Positions 14,664 through 24,014 of a DNA stretch of 39,707 nt are shown piece after piece. The DNA comes from an uncultured Hyphomicrobiales bacterium. Lineage in GTDB: Bacteria > Pseudomonadota > Alphaproteobacteria > Rhizobiales > Beijerinckiaceae. The notes under the pieces are model-generated. The model was not told the DNA's origin, made no database searches, and was given only the letters and a program-made list of their open reading frames with translations. The DNA is taken from positions 1-39,707 of the forward strand of contig CAIZGR010000676.1 of assembly GCA_903932535.1 (NCBI GenBank). The letters run 5' to 3'. Within the stretch, counting starts at the first letter, position 1; each line of letters begins with the position of its first letter. Both the position numbers and the translations under genes were made by a program.

Positions 14664-15479
14664 ATGAACCCGGCGCAATTCCTCGACGGACGTGTCGCTT
14701 CGCTCCTGCTTGCAGGGGGGATGCTAAACGGGCTCGCTTACCGCTTGGTCGAAGAATGGAGAGCCGACGGCCTCGATGCGCCGAGCGAATTCTTCAGCGT
14801 GAGTCCTTTCGAACTCCTGGTCGCGGGAGTCGGCATTCGCCTGCTGTGGGCCGCCGGGCCCTTTGTCGGGAAAGTCGGCGGGGCGGCGACCGCCCTCTAT
14901 ATGCTCCTCATGCTCTGGCCGAGCAGTCTGATCGCCTGGTTGCTGGTGACGGCGCTGGCGACGGGGATGGCTTTCGGCCTTCGCGGCCCGGCGCGGTCGG
15001 GCGCGGTTCTGTTCGCGGCCCTCGGCGCGTGGGAAGTCTGGAGCGCGGTTCTCGAGCCCATGGCGGCGGGGAGCATTTTGAGCCTCGACGCCGGAATCGT
15101 CGCCGCTCTGCTGTCGGCCGTGCGGGAAAACGTGTTCCGGATCGGGAACGTCGTCGGCGCCGCGGACGGTCATCGGATCGTTGTCATCGTCGGGTGCTCG
15201 ACCGCGCACATTCTTCCCCTCGCCGTGCTCGGCGCGTCGGGGCTCGTGCTCATTCGCGGAGAGCGGCTCGGCCTCGCGGCGATTGCCGGACTCGCAGGGC
15301 TCGCGGTTGCGCTCGCGGCAATGAACCTGTGCCGCCTCACGCTGATGGCGTGGTCGGCGGACCTCTATCATATCGTCCACAGCTCCACGGGAGCCATGGT
15401 CTTCGACGCCCTGACGAGCCTTGCGGTTGTCGCGGCTGCGCTCGCCATTCAGACGCGGCGCACGGGGGTTCCGCCATGA
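14664..15479 (+). CDS. Exosortase/archaeosortase-family transpeptidase
   Basis: A 271-residue polytopic membrane protein with about seven to eight hydrophobic helices (roughly 11-28, 47-65, 75-105, 112-130, 170-197, 203-232, 247-262). The three catalytic residues of exosortases can be placed in order: C178 in VGCSTAH, R224 in NLCRL, and H239 in YHIVHSSTGA. Exosortases cleave C-terminal sorting tails (PEP-CTERM and relatives) and are often encoded within EPS loci, as here. A PEP-CTERM protein is encoded in this window at 37951-38991. The ATG at 14664 keeps the first helix complete; the ATG at 14721 is an alternative. The 3' end overlaps the next gene by 4 nt (ATGA). The particular exosortase subfamily is not assigned. 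Confidence 0.82.
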   Translation: MNPAQFLDGRVASLLLAGGMLNGLAYRLVEEWRADGLDAPSEFFSVSPFELLVAGVGIRLLWAAGPFVGKVGGAATALYMLLMLWPSSLIAWLLVTALATGMAFGLRGPARSGAVLFAALGAWEVWSAVLEPMAAGSILSLDAGIVAALLSAVRENVFRIGNVVGAADGHRIVVIVGCSTAHILPLAVLGASGLVLIRGERLGLAAIAGLAGLAVALAAMNLCRLTLMAWSADLYHIVHSSTGAMVFDALTSLAVVAAALAIQTRRTGVPP

Positions 15480-15973
15480 GCCGGCCGCTCCTCGTGTCTC
15501 TCTGCGTCGTGTGGCTCGCGTTGAGCATGGGCGGAAAGCTCCTGCGGTACGGGCCTGAACGCGAGGCGGCGCAGGCGCGCTCCGAGCGTCTCGTGCGGGA
15601 ATTCCTCGAGGCGCGCGGATGGAATTACGCTGGCCGGACGTCGATCACGGCGGCGGGACTCTACGCGGCTCAAACGTTCGCCAAGCCCGGATGTCCGAAT
15701 CGGCTCCGGGTCGTGGCGCTCGGCGCGTCGAACGAAGCCTCCGACGCCATCCTCGCGAATCTGGGTCCCGACGCGGCGTTTCTGGACGACGGGCGGTTCT
15801 CGGCGCGGCCTTCGGCGACGGCGTTTGCGACCCGCGCCGCACGCGCAGGGCTCGGGCTCGGCAAGGGTAGCGCCATCGTCGGCCTCGTGGTCGCCCCGGC
15901 GCCGGTCGGCGGCGACCGCTCGTCCTGCGCGCCGCCGCCTCCGGGCGAATGGGCGCGGATCGGCGCGGAGTAG
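15476..15973 (+). CDS. Exosortase-linked exported protein of unknown function (165 aa)
   Basis: The start overlaps the exosortase stop (ATGA), indicating translational coupling and a shared role. The N-terminus (LLVSLCVVWLALSMGG) is a single membrane or signal segment. The rest is a soluble domain with two cysteines after it (in KPGCPNR near 73 and SSCAPP near 150) that could form a disulfide in the periplasm. Many exosortase genes are followed by or fused to EpsI-like proteins, but I do not recognise EpsI motifs here. It is best described as an unknown partner of this exosortase. The longer frame upstream is an off-frame reading of the exosortase gene. Confidence 0.75.
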   Translation: MSRPLLVSLCVVWLALSMGGKLLRYGPEREAAQARSERLVREFLEARGWNYAGRTSITAAGLYAAQTFAKPGCPNRLRVVALGASNEASDAILANLGPDAAFLDDGRFSARPSATAFATRAARAGLGLGKGSAIVGLVVAPAPVGGDRSSCAPPPPGEWARIGAE

Positions 15974-15977
15974 CCTC

Positions 15978-18900
15978 ATGGCGTTGGGCGCATATGCATC
16001 ACGAAGATTCGAAATGCGAAGCTACGATGACGCGAAGCCCGATCCCGGTGCGTTGCAACCCCGGCAGCCGGGCGTCCGGCCGGGCGCCGTCGCCAAGGGG
16101 AGGGGAGCGCTGACCAACTCGCGGGAAACCCGATTGATTGCGGCGTTCGGCCTCGCGCTCGTCGCCGCGGTGTGGATCGCGGTCGCGATTTTGATCGGCA
16201 AGGCGCGATCGGATGCGATCGAGGACAATTTCCGAGAAGAGTACAGGTCTGCTGCGGTGTTCGCCGAACAAGCGACGCGCACGATCCGGCTGCTCGACTC
16301 CGTGATGCAGCTCGTGGCGCATGAGCTCGCCAAGTCGCCGACGCCGACCCGGCTCAAGGAACTCGCCGACGAGAAGGCCATCACGCTCGACACGCTGGTG
16401 CTGATGAGTTTCATCGACGCGGACGGCCGAACGGTCGGCTCGACGCTCGGACCGGACCCGAAGCGCACGGACCTGTCGGATCGCGAGCATATCCGCGTCC
16501 AGCTCGATCACAAGGTCGACGGGCTTTACATCGGCAAGCCGGTGCTCGGACGCGTATCGGGCAAATGGTCGATCCAGCTCACCCGGCGCGTCGAGGATGC
16601 GTCCGGCCGCACGCTCGGCGTCCTCGTGGCCTCGATCGATCCGCACTATTTCGAGCGTTTCTGGAGACGCGTCGCGGGCTCTCGGACGGATGTCGACGAG
16701 TTGATCGGCCTCGACGGGGTCCTGCGCGCACGGTCGGCCTACGTCGAAATCGCGCTGGCGGATCGCGCGCGACGCGACGCCGTCGTGCAGGCCGCGAGCG
16801 GCAAGCCTAGCGGGTTTCTCGAGACGACGGACAAGGACGGCCAATCGTGGCTGACCGCCTTCGTCCGACTCGAGGAGCTTCCGCTCATCGTCACTGCCGC
16901 GGTGACGGCCAATTCCGCGCTCTCCGAGATCTGGCCGGCGGTGGAAGCCTACGCCAGCTTCGGAATGGCGATAACCCTGCTGATCCTGGGCTTCGGCGTC
17001 ATGCTGGCCCGGCTTACCGAGCAGTTGAAGGAAAGCACGATACAGGCCCAACTCGCCGAGCAGCGCATGAGCCTCGCGATCGAAACGATCCCGGAAGGGT
17101 TCGCGTTGTTCGACGCCGACGACCGCCTGACCGTCTGCAACGAAGCCTATCGCGCGCTCTATGCGACGACGGCCGACAAGATCCAGCCGGGAATCCGATT
17201 CGAAGCGCTTTTGCGGGCTGGGCTCGAACGCGGGCAGTATCCCGAGGCGCTCGGGATCGAGCAGGAATGGCTCAGCGCCCGCATGTCGGAGCATCGCAAT
17301 CCCTCCCGCGCCGTCGAGCAGCTGACCGACAATGGCCGATGGGTTCGCATCGAGGAGCGCAAGACGTCCAACGGCGGCGTCGTCGGCCTGCGGTCCGACA
17401 TCACCGCCCTCAAGCAGCGCGAATTCGAGCTCAGCCGCCAGACAGCGCTGCTGCAGACGACCCTGCAGAACATGGGCGAGGGCGTCGCCGTCTACGACAA
17501 GGATCGCAAGCTGATCGCGTGGAACGAGCTCACGGCGGAACTGCTGCAAACGCCGCAGGAACTGTTTCGCCGCGGCGTTCCTTTCGATCGCGTCGTCCGG
17601 TTCCAGGCGGAGCGCGGCGACTTCGGACCCGTCGATCCCGGCGCCGATCTCGTCGAGCGGATCGAGGCGTTCCATGCGCAGGACCAGTGGATCCGGGAAA
17701 GACGCCGCAAGGACGGCCGCACGATCGAGATCCGCCATTATCCGATGCCGGACGGCGGCGCCGTGTTTCTTTATCGGGACCTCACCGAGCGAAGCGATTA
17801 CGAGGCCCGCCTGAACGAGGCCCTTCGCAAGGCCCAGGAAGGCAGCAGGGCCAAGTCGGAATTCCTCGCCATGATCAGCCACGAGATCCGCACGCCGATG
17901 AATGCGATCATCGGCATGTCGACGCTGCTTTGCGAGCGCAACCTCGACACGACCGAAAAGCGTTGGGTCGACGCGATTGCGGAAGCGGGCGAAAAGCTTC
18001 TGGTCATCATCGAGGACTTGCTGGACTTCTCTCGCCTCGAAGCCGGAAAGCTGGCTCTCGAAGCGAACCCGTTCCACATTCGTCGCGTCGTCGCGAGCGC
18101 GGTCGAGATCGCCCGGGCGCAACCGAACGCCGCCGATCTGGCGATCACGAGCTCTGTCGACGAGTCCGTCCCCGCCGTCCTCGTCGGGGACGGAGGGCGG
18201 ATCAGTCAGATCCTCCTCAATCTTCTCGGAAACGCTGTAAAGTTTACCGGCCGGGGAGGCGTGACCGTCCGCGTTCGAGCGAAGGACGAACCGTTGGCCG
18301 GCCGGCTGATCCTTCGTTGCGAGATCGAAGACACCGGCCCCGGGATCGCTCCAGCGCTCCAGGAGCGCCTGTTTCAGCCGTTCGAGCGCGGGCCAAACGG
18401 CGGCAAGGCGATCCCCGGCACGGGACTGGGTCTCGCGATTTGCCGGCGGCTCGTCGATTTGATGCACGGCGAATTGGGCGTGAAGAGCGAGCTCGGCTCC
18501 GGCAGCACTTTCTGGTTCGAAATCCCTGTTCGCCTGCCTCAACGGATCGGCGGATCGGTCTCGGCCTCGTCGAGGCTCGAAGCCGGGTCGCGCCGGATCA
18601 AGATTCTTGTCGCAGAAGACATCGAAGCCAACCGCACCGTGATCGGCGCGATGTTGCAAAGTCTGGGTCACCGGGTTGATATGGTCGAGGATGGGGAGAA
18701 AGCGATCGCCGCCGCCGTGGAAGGCGATTACGACGTCATCCTGATGGACATACAAATGCCACGCGTGAACGGATTGGACGCCATTCGGGCCATCCGCAAA
18801 CACGGCGGCCGCCAGACGCACGTTCCGATCGTAGCCGTCACGGCGTTCGCCCAGGAGAGCGACAGAAAGGAAGCCATGACGGCCGGAGCTGACGGGTACC

Positions 18901-19328
18901 TGACAAAACCAATACGTAAAAACGACCTGCGTTCGACGCTGGAAGGCGTCGCCAGCCAATCGGATAGCGAGGAGAAAACGGCAATGCCAGCGGACGCGTT
19001 CGACGAATCAGCCCTCGAGGAACTGCGGGAGGATCTCGGCGACGAAACCTTCGCCCGGCTGCTCGGCAAGTGCGTCGAGGACGTCCGCGAGCGCCTCGGG
19101 CGGCTCGACGAGGCGGCGGCGGCGAAAGACCATGTGAAGACGCGCGCGATCGCGCACCAGTTGAAAGGGCTGTTCGCGCAATTCGGCGCCATCGAGGCGG
19201 CGGCGACCGCTTCTGCGACCGAAACGAGCGGCGACGACGCGATCGCCGACAGTCTCCCGATTCTCGCGCGGGCCGCTGCGGCGGCGCTTCTGCGGTTCGC
19301 GGCCTTGAGGAACGTCGGCGCCGAATGA
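15978..19328 (+). CDS. Hybrid sensor histidine kinase: Cache-PAS-PAS-HisKA-HATPase-REC-HPt
   Basis: A 1116-residue membrane sensor. One membrane helix at about 53-74 and a second at about 327-345 enclose a ~250-residue periplasmic Cache-type domain ([21 protein letters not shown] is in its core). Two PAS domains follow (about 362-480 and 488-602). Then come HisKA with phospho-acceptor H635 in [10 protein letters not shown], HATPase (N-box [22 protein letters not shown]), a receiver with D924 in ILMDIQMP and K977 in LTKP, and an HPt domain with H1060 in [13 protein letters not shown]. This is a complete internal phosphorelay, so phosphate is probably passed to a separate regulator, not encoded here. 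The ATG at 15978 has GGAG 8 nt upstream; the ATG at 16014 is an alternative. It follows the exosortase partner gene by 4 nt, so it is probably co-transcribed with it. Confidence 0.92.
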   Translation: MALGAYASRRFEMRSYDDAKPDPGALQPRQPGVRPGAVAKGRGALTNSRETRLIAAFGLALVAAVWIAVAILIGKARSDAIEDNFREEYRSAAVFAEQATRTIRLLDSVMQLVAHELAKSPTPTRLKELADEKAITLDTLVLMSFIDADGRTVGSTLGPDPKRTDLSDREHIRVQLDHKVDGLYIGKPVLGRVSGKWSIQLTRRVEDASGRTLGVLVASIDPHYFERFWRRVAGSRTDVDELIGLDGVLRARSAYVEIALADRARRDAVVQAASGKPSGFLETTDKDGQSWLTAFVRLEELPLIVTAAVTANSALSEIWPAVEAYASFGMAITLLILGFGVMLARLTEQLKESTIQAQLAEQRMSLAIETIPEGFALFDADDRLTVCNEAYRALYATTADKIQPGIRFEALLRAGLERGQYPEALGIEQEWLSARMSEHRNPSRAVEQLTDNGRWVRIEERKTSNGGVVGLRSDITALKQREFELSRQTALLQTTLQNMGEGVAVYDKDRKLIAWNELTAELLQTPQELFRRGVPFDRVVRFQAERGDFGPVDPGADLVERIEAFHAQDQWIRERRRKDGRTIEIRHYPMPDGGAVFLYRDLTERSDYEARLNEALRKAQEGSRAKSEFLAMISHEIRTPMNAIIGMSTLLCERNLDTTEKRWVDAIAEAGEKLLVIIEDLLDFSRLEAGKLALEANPFHIRRVVASAVEIARAQPNAADLAITSSVDESVPAVLVGDGGRISQILLNLLGNAVKFTGRGGVTVRVRAKDEPLAGRLILRCEIEDTGPGIAPALQERLFQPFERGPNGGKAIPGTGLGLAICRRLVDLMHGELGVKSELGSGSTFWFEIPVRLPQRIGGSVSASSRLEAGSRRIKILVAEDIEANRTVIGAMLQSLGHRVDMVEDGEKAIAAAVEGDYDVILMDIQMPRVNGLDAIRAIRKHGGRQTHVPIVAVTAFAQESDRKEAMTAGADGYLTKPIRKNDLRSTLEGVASQSDSEEKTAMPADAFDESALEELREDLGDETFARLLGKCVEDVRERLGRLDEAAAAKDHVKTRAIAHQLKGLFAQFGAIEAAATASATETSGDDAIADSLPILARAAAAALLRFAALRNVGAE

Positions 19329-19376
19329 GCGGCCTCGCAGACGCGGTCGACGACCGCGCGTGAGAACGCGTCCCTG

Positions 19377-19410
19377 TAGACGCGGTCGCCGCGCTCGGCG
19401 ACCGCGTCTA
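19377..19410. terminator. Perfect 15-bp hairpin between convergent kinase genes
   Basis: TAGACGCGGTCGCCG at 19377-19391 is complementary to CGGCGACCGCGTCTA at 19396-19410, with a CGCT loop. It lies in the 84 bp between two convergent genes and would work in both directions; there is no U-tract. A second, smaller hairpin (7-bp arms, 19342-19348 and 19352-19358) precedes it. The arm sequence TGTAGACGCGGTCGCCG resembles the minus-strand reading of the palindrome at 36087-36107. The element may therefore belong to a REP-like family used here as a terminator. Confidence 0.6.
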
Positions 19411-19412
19411 AA

Positions 19413-22400
19413 CTAGGCGCTGCCCTCGGCCGTCGCTGCGGAACGGGCGGCGACCGTCTCGAGAGCCGAAAGCAGCTTCTTGCGATTGACCGGCTTCGAG
19501 ACGAAGTCGTCCATGCCGGCGTCTCGGCACGCCTGCTCGTCGCTCGTCATCGCCCCGGCGGTCATGGCGACGATGCGGACGCCGGACTTGGCCGCGCCCA
19601 TCGCGCGAATGCGGCGCGTGGCCTCGAGGCCGTCCATCCCGGACATGCGAACGTCCATGAAAACAATATCGTAGTCGTTGTCCTCGACCTTCTTGACGGC
19701 CTCCAGGCCATCGGAGGCGATCTCGACCCGATGCCCGAGGCGACCGAGGAGGCCGCCGAGGACCTCCTGGTTGGTGACCGTGTCGTCGACGACCAGAATG
19801 TTCAGCGCAGGCTGCGCCGGCCCCTGCGAGGCGCTCGGCTCGACCGCCGCCGGCGCGCTCGGGTCGCTCTCCTCGAGCGCGCGCCGGATTCGCGCCGGCG
19901 TCAGCGCCCCGCCGATCACGATCGTCCCCGCCGGACCCGCCTCGTTCTGTTCGACGCCGAAGACGATGACCGGTTTCGAGGCCCCGATCGGCGGCGCGAC
20001 GGAGGCGCTCCCGGCTTCGGCGAAATCCACGAACACCAGTTCGGCGGCCGCAGGCTCCACAGCGTCGAACCCGCAGTAGGCCAACACGTCGAGCGCCGAC
20101 TTCCGGCCGCGCGCCGCGCTGCAAAGGAGCGCGGCGCGGCGCCGCGCAGCCGGTTCGGATTTGGCGTCGGCGACGTCCACGGGCCCGACCGGCGTTTCGA
20201 ACCAGAAGGTGCTCCCGACGCCCTCGCGGCTTTCGAAGTCGATGGCGCCGCCCATGGCCTTGACGAGGCGCCAACTGATCGCGAGCCCGAGGCCGGCGCC
20301 GCCGTATTTTCGCGAGATCGAGGCGTCCACCTGGCTGAACACCTGAAAAAGCCGGGCGCGTTTGCTCTCGGGAACGCCGATGCCGGTGTCTTCGACCTCG
20401 AAACGGATGCGATGGCGGCTCAACCCGATCATCCTGACCGTCACGGAGCCTCTCGAAGTGAACTTGACCGCGTTGCCGGTCAGATTGAGCAGGATCTGCC
20501 GCAAACGGTTCTGATCGCCGAGCGCGCGATCCACCCGTTCGCCGCGGATGTCCAGATCGAGCCTGATCCCCTTTCGCGATGCGACCGGCTCCAGAACATC
20601 GACCACCGTCTCGGCGAGCGACACGGGACCGAACTCGCGATTCTCGATCTCCAGGAGACCCGCTTCCAGTCGGGTGAAGTCGAGAATGTCGCCGATGAGC
20701 TCGATCAGCGCTTCGCCCGACTGCCGGATCGTCTGAACGTAACGCCTCTGCTGCGGGGAGAGGGGCGTGTCCTCGAGCAGCGCGCTCATGCCGATCACGC
20801 CGTTCATCGGCGTGCGGATTTCGTGGCTCATCGTGGCGAGAAAGTCCGTCTTGGCTTGGCTCGCGCGGTCCGCGGCGTCTCTGGCCGCCGCGAGTTCGGC
20901 GCGCGCAGCCCGCGCGTTCGTCACGTCGCGATGCACGCCGATCAGACGGGTCGGTTCCCCGTTCGGACCGCGCTCGATCGCCTTTCCGACGGTCTTGATC
21001 CAGGTCCAGCTTCCATCCTTGCGCCGGAGCCGGATTTCGGCCTCGATCAGGCTCCGGCGCCCCGATTTATGCTCGTCGAGCGCCTTCCGGTATTCGCCGA
21101 TGTCGTCGGGATGGATGAGCGAAAAGAACGAGACCCCGGTCGACGCGAATTCGCCCGGCTGATAGCCGAGCATGGTGTACCAAGTGTCGGAGTAGACCGC
21201 CGTGTCGGAGGCGGGATCGTAGTCCCAGAGCCCGGTCGAGGCGGCGCTGAGCGCGACGGCGAGACGCTGCTCGCTGCTGCGCAGGTCGAGCTCGAGACGT
21301 TTGGCGCTAGTTACATTTGTGGAAATATTGATAAACTGATCGATCTCGCCGTCGCGGTCGCGCACGGGCACGATCGTCGACTGAATCCAGTAGAGTTCGC
21401 CCGACGCGTTGCGATTGCAGATTTCCCCGGTCCACACCTCGCCCGACGCGATCGTGCGCCAGAGCGCGCGGTAGAAGGCCTTGTCGTGCCGGTCCGACCG
21501 CACGATGTTGTGGCGCCTGCCGATCAGTTGCTCGCGCGGATAGCCCGACGTTCGACAGAACTTGTCGTTGGCGTAGACGATCCTTCCGTCGGCGTCGGTG
21601 ATGCTGACGATCGCGTGCTGATCGAGCGCGAATTTCTGGTCCCTGAGGGCTTTCTCGCGATCGGCGACGAGTTCCCGCTGATGGGAGGCCTGAACAAGCG
21701 CCACGCCGCAGACGAGCGACGTCAGGGCGAGGGCGCCGAGCAGAATGAGAAAGGTGGTCGCGCCGGTGTTTCGGGCGACGTAGGCCGCGGTCGGCGCCAC
21801 CCGCAGGACCCATTTCCGGCCGGCGAATTCAATCCTGGCCTCCCCCGAGATCTCGGCGGCGCCGTAGCCGAAGTTCCGGGAGATCTGGTAGGCTCGGCGG
21901 AAGGGGGTGGGCGGCTCGGCGACGTGGGAGTCCAGGATCGCAGGCTTGCCGGGGTCCGTCTCGTCGAGGAGCCAGCACGTCACGTCGCCTCTGTCCAGAC
22001 CTTTCAAGGCGACGTCGAGCAGGCTCGGCACGGCGACGACGCCGAGCGCAAAGCCCTTGAGGTCTGCGGTTTCGGCGGCGACCAGACGGTTGAAGACCGG
22101 CACGAACAGCAGAATCCCCGTTTCGCCGTTCTGAACCAGCTTGACCCCGGCGGTGGCGACCGCTTGGCCGGTGTCCTCGGCGGCGACGAGCGCGGCGCGC
22201 CGGTCCGCATTCGAGGAGAGGTCGTAGCCGAGCGCGCCCTCGTTGCCTTGCAGCGGATAGACGTAGCCGACCGGAAAGTAGTCGGCCTGCTCCCCCGAAG
22301 GGACGGCTTTGCCGTCCACGCGCTCGATGATTTGATAGTCCCGCCCCCATTGCTCCCGCATCCCGGCTTCGAAGGCCGGGCGGTCGGCCAGGGGCACGCG

Positions 22401-23282
22401 AGGGATCCACTCGATCGCCTGGATGCCGAGACGGAAGGCGAGAACCCGCCTCGCCACGGCATCGAAGTCCTTGAGATTCCGCTCGGCCGGGGTCTCGAAC
22501 ACGCCGGCCATTCCGCCGACCGCGTCGGTCACGAGATCGAGCGCGTTGTCGATCCGCTCCGCAAGCCGGTGGGTCACCTCGTCGACCGATTTCGCGAGCG
22601 CATTGCGCTGCGCGCCCGCGTCGATCGCAAAGACCGCGGTCGCAGCCGTCAGCGCGAACAGCGCGGCCATCGCGGCGAAGCCGCATCTGCGGATGCGTTC
22701 GCCTTCGGGCGCGCGCATCCAGATGACGATCACCGGCGCGAAAGCGACGATCCCCAGGGATTCCTGGCAGGCTCGCATCGCCCAGAAGAGCGGAAACTGA
22801 TCGGGCGTCAGCCGGCCGAGCGACCAGAACGCCAGAGTTACGAGAAGCGCCCCGAACGCTCCGGCGCAGGCGCCGGCAAGCATGAACAGCGTCACCGAGC
22901 GCGCGCCGGTTCTCGCGAACGGGAACGCGCGCAACCGCTGGACCAGCCGGACCCCGAACAAAGCCTGCAACGCCGCGGCGATCGCGACGGCCGCGGACGC
23001 AGACAGGGCGTGAACGAGGCCGTTCGGCTCCGAAAGGCCGTAACCCGCCACAGTGCGCAGCAGAAACGCGCCGACAGCCACGCCCACGGCGACGGACGGG
23101 CCGGAGAGCGCGGTCGCCGCGAAGGCGACGCCTGCCGACGGCCAGACGATCGCCGCCCCGCCGAGCGCAAAAGAGGCCGCCAAGCTCGCCGCTCCCACGA
23201 CGACGTAAGCGACCGCCGTAACGAAGGCGGAGCGTCGTCCCAGGAAAAAGTCCCGACGGCTGGCGCGGTCTCTCAGACCCAT
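19413..23282 (-). CDS. Hybrid sensor histidine kinase: MASE1-CHASE-PAS-PAS-HisKA-HATPase-(degenerate REC)-REC
   Basis: A 1289-residue sensor. The first ~190 residues are a MASE1-type bundle of membrane helices (WPSAGVAFAATAL is its typical motif). Then a helix near 200-222, a CHASE domain (about 225-490, with GIQAIEWIPRVP and GYVYPLQGNEGALGYDL) and another helix near 506-532. PAS domains lie at about 550-660 and 665-790. HisKA follows with H820 in ATMSHEIRTP, then HATPase (LTGNAVKFT, DTGIGV, GAGLGLA). A receiver-like segment follows that lacks a clear acidic pocket, and finally a true receiver (LVVDD, FMDVRMSGMDG, SKPV). The ATG at 23282 is preferred to a TTG at 23306 because of GAGAGG about 12 nt upstream. 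CHASE often senses small extracellular ligands. No regulator gene is adjacent. Confidence 0.92.
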   Translation of the reverse strand: MGLRDRASRRDFFLGRRSAFVTAVAYVVVGAASLAASFALGGAAIVWPSAGVAFAATALSGPSVAVGVAVGAFLLRTVAGYGLSEPNGLVHALSASAAVAIAAALQALFGVRLVQRLRAFPFARTGARSVTLFMLAGACAGAFGALLVTLAFWSLGRLTPDQFPLFWAMRACQESLGIVAFAPVIVIWMRAPEGERIRRCGFAAMAALFALTAATAVFAIDAGAQRNALAKSVDEVTHRLAERIDNALDLVTDAVGGMAGVFETPAERNLKDFDAVARRVLAFRLGIQAIEWIPRVPLADRPAFEAGMREQWGRDYQIIERVDGKAVPSGEQADYFPVGYVYPLQGNEGALGYDLSSNADRRAALVAAEDTGQAVATAGVKLVQNGETGILLFVPVFNRLVAAETADLKGFALGVVAVPSLLDVALKGLDRGDVTCWLLDETDPGKPAILDSHVAEPPTPFRRAYQISRNFGYGAAEISGEARIEFAGRKWVLRVAPTAAYVARNTGATTFLILLGALALTSLVCGVALVQASHQRELVADREKALRDQKFALDQHAIVSITDADGRIVYANDKFCRTSGYPREQLIGRRHNIVRSDRHDKAFYRALWRTIASGEVWTGEICNRNASGELYWIQSTIVPVRDRDGEIDQFINISTNVTSAKRLELDLRSSEQRLAVALSAASTGLWDYDPASDTAVYSDTWYTMLGYQPGEFASTGVSFFSLIHPDDIGEYRKALDEHKSGRRSLIEAEIRLRRKDGSWTWIKTVGKAIERGPNGEPTRLIGVHRDVTNARAARAELAAARDAADRASQAKTDFLATMSHEIRTPMNGVIGMSALLEDTPLSPQQRRYVQTIRQSGEALIELIGDILDFTRLEAGLLEIENREFGPVSLAETVVDVLEPVASRKGIRLDLDIRGERVDRALGDQNRLRQILLNLTGNAVKFTSRGSVTVRMIGLSRHRIRFEVEDTGIGVPESKRARLFQVFSQVDASISRKYGGAGLGLAISWRLVKAMGGAIDFESREGVGSTFWFETPVGPVDVADAKSEPAARRRAALLCSAARGRKSALDVLAYCGFDAVEPAAAELVFVDFAEAGSASVAPPIGASKPVIVFGVEQNEAGPAGTIVIGGALTPARIRRALEESDPSAPAAVEPSASQGPAQPALNILVVDDTVTNQEVLGGLLGRLGHRVEIASDGLEAVKKVEDNDYDIVFMDVRMSGMDGLEATRRIRAMGAAKSGVRIVAMTAGAMTSDEQACRDAGMDDFVSKPVNRKKLLSALETVAARSAATAEGSA

Positions 23283-23546
23283 CTCGAGTGAACGCCTCTC
23301 AGCCAAAATGTCCTGTACGCTATAGAAATTTAATCGCCTCCATGCAATGCGGCTGCACGTCGCGCCTAGAAAAAAATGGCGTCACAGAATCCAACACAAA
23401 TATCCTTTTCAGATTTTGCGTCATCGCCCCAGACGTCGAATTGAACTCGTCGATCAGCCGGCAATAGATTATTGAACTTTTTTGTCGCGCTATATTAGCC
23501 AAGTCCTGGTAAATGCTAAGACTGAGCGACATATTGCGTCGGCAAA
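23283..23546 (-). other. AT-richer upstream region of the MASE1/CHASE kinase
   Basis: The 264 bp ahead of the kinase are markedly less GC-rich than the rest of the window. They contain a TAATAT on the minus strand (complement of ATATTA near 23493) without a convincing -35, and several A/T runs. A 70-codon frame on the minus strand (23320-23532, starting MSLSLSIYQDLANIA) has unusual low-GC codon use and no recognisable family. It could be a small gene or simply the low-GC composition of a promoter region. Confidence 0.35.
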
Positions 23547-23997
23547 TCAGGGTCTATGCCTCCGGGGGCGCGGCGTAGGAGCCGAACGCGACGACGGCGC
23601 GACGACGCCGGGGCGCTTGGGCGTCCTGCCCAGCTCCGCCTGCGCGCGATCGGCCGAAAGACGCTTGTTCAGGCGGAGCCGCACGCCGCCCAGCGCGCCC
23701 ATCTCCTTGAGCGACACGCTCTCCGTCCGCGCGCCCAGGCCGAGCTTCCGACCGATCTCGAACCCCCGCCCGCGCCGGCTCGCCTCCCCCGACACCGCAT
23801 GGTCGATCGCGCCCGGCCGGCCGAGGCTCCGCGGATCGGCGAAGTCGCCGGGCGAGACGGGAGGCCGGCGGCGCCGAGGCGCGCGGACGCCGCCGCCGGG
23901 CGCGCGAGCCCCGCCCCACCGCGTGGCCGTCCTCGCGCAAGGCGCGGGCGGTCGCGGAGCCGATAGAGCCGATCGCGCCGGCAACGAGAATTTTCAT
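23547..23997 (-). pseudogene. Decayed NAD-dependent epimerase/dehydratase pseudogene
   Basis: An ATG at 23997, 17 nt after the YkgJ-type gene, starts a clear Rossmann N-terminus (MKILVAGAIGSIGSATARAL) with the GxxGxxG dinucleotide loop. After about 30 codons the frame turns into Arg-rich nonsense. The C-terminal part of the same family continues in a second frame, with GFEIGRKLGLGARTESVSL followed by NKRLSADRAQAELGRTPKRP. Intact relatives have about 300 residues; here about 150 codons remain, so the middle, including the catalytic YxxxK, is deleted as well as frameshifted. It is likely a recent remnant of the second gene in an operon with the cysteine-cluster protein. Confidence 0.7.
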
Positions 23998-24014
23998 GAG
24001 GACGCGCGTCTCCG

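Noticed and set aside
15999..18959. Long minus-strand open frame opposite the Cache-PAS kinase
   Set aside because: Same reason: shadow of a strongly coding region, no family.
19731..23291. Long plus-strand open frame (>1100 codons) opposite the MASE1/CHASE kinase
   Set aside because: Antisense to an intact hybrid kinase; composition-driven, no recognisable motifs.
23336..23360. TTGCA on the minus strand ahead of the MASE1/CHASE kinase as a sigma-54 -12 element
   Set aside because: The -24 element has TG instead of GG, so the match is incomplete.
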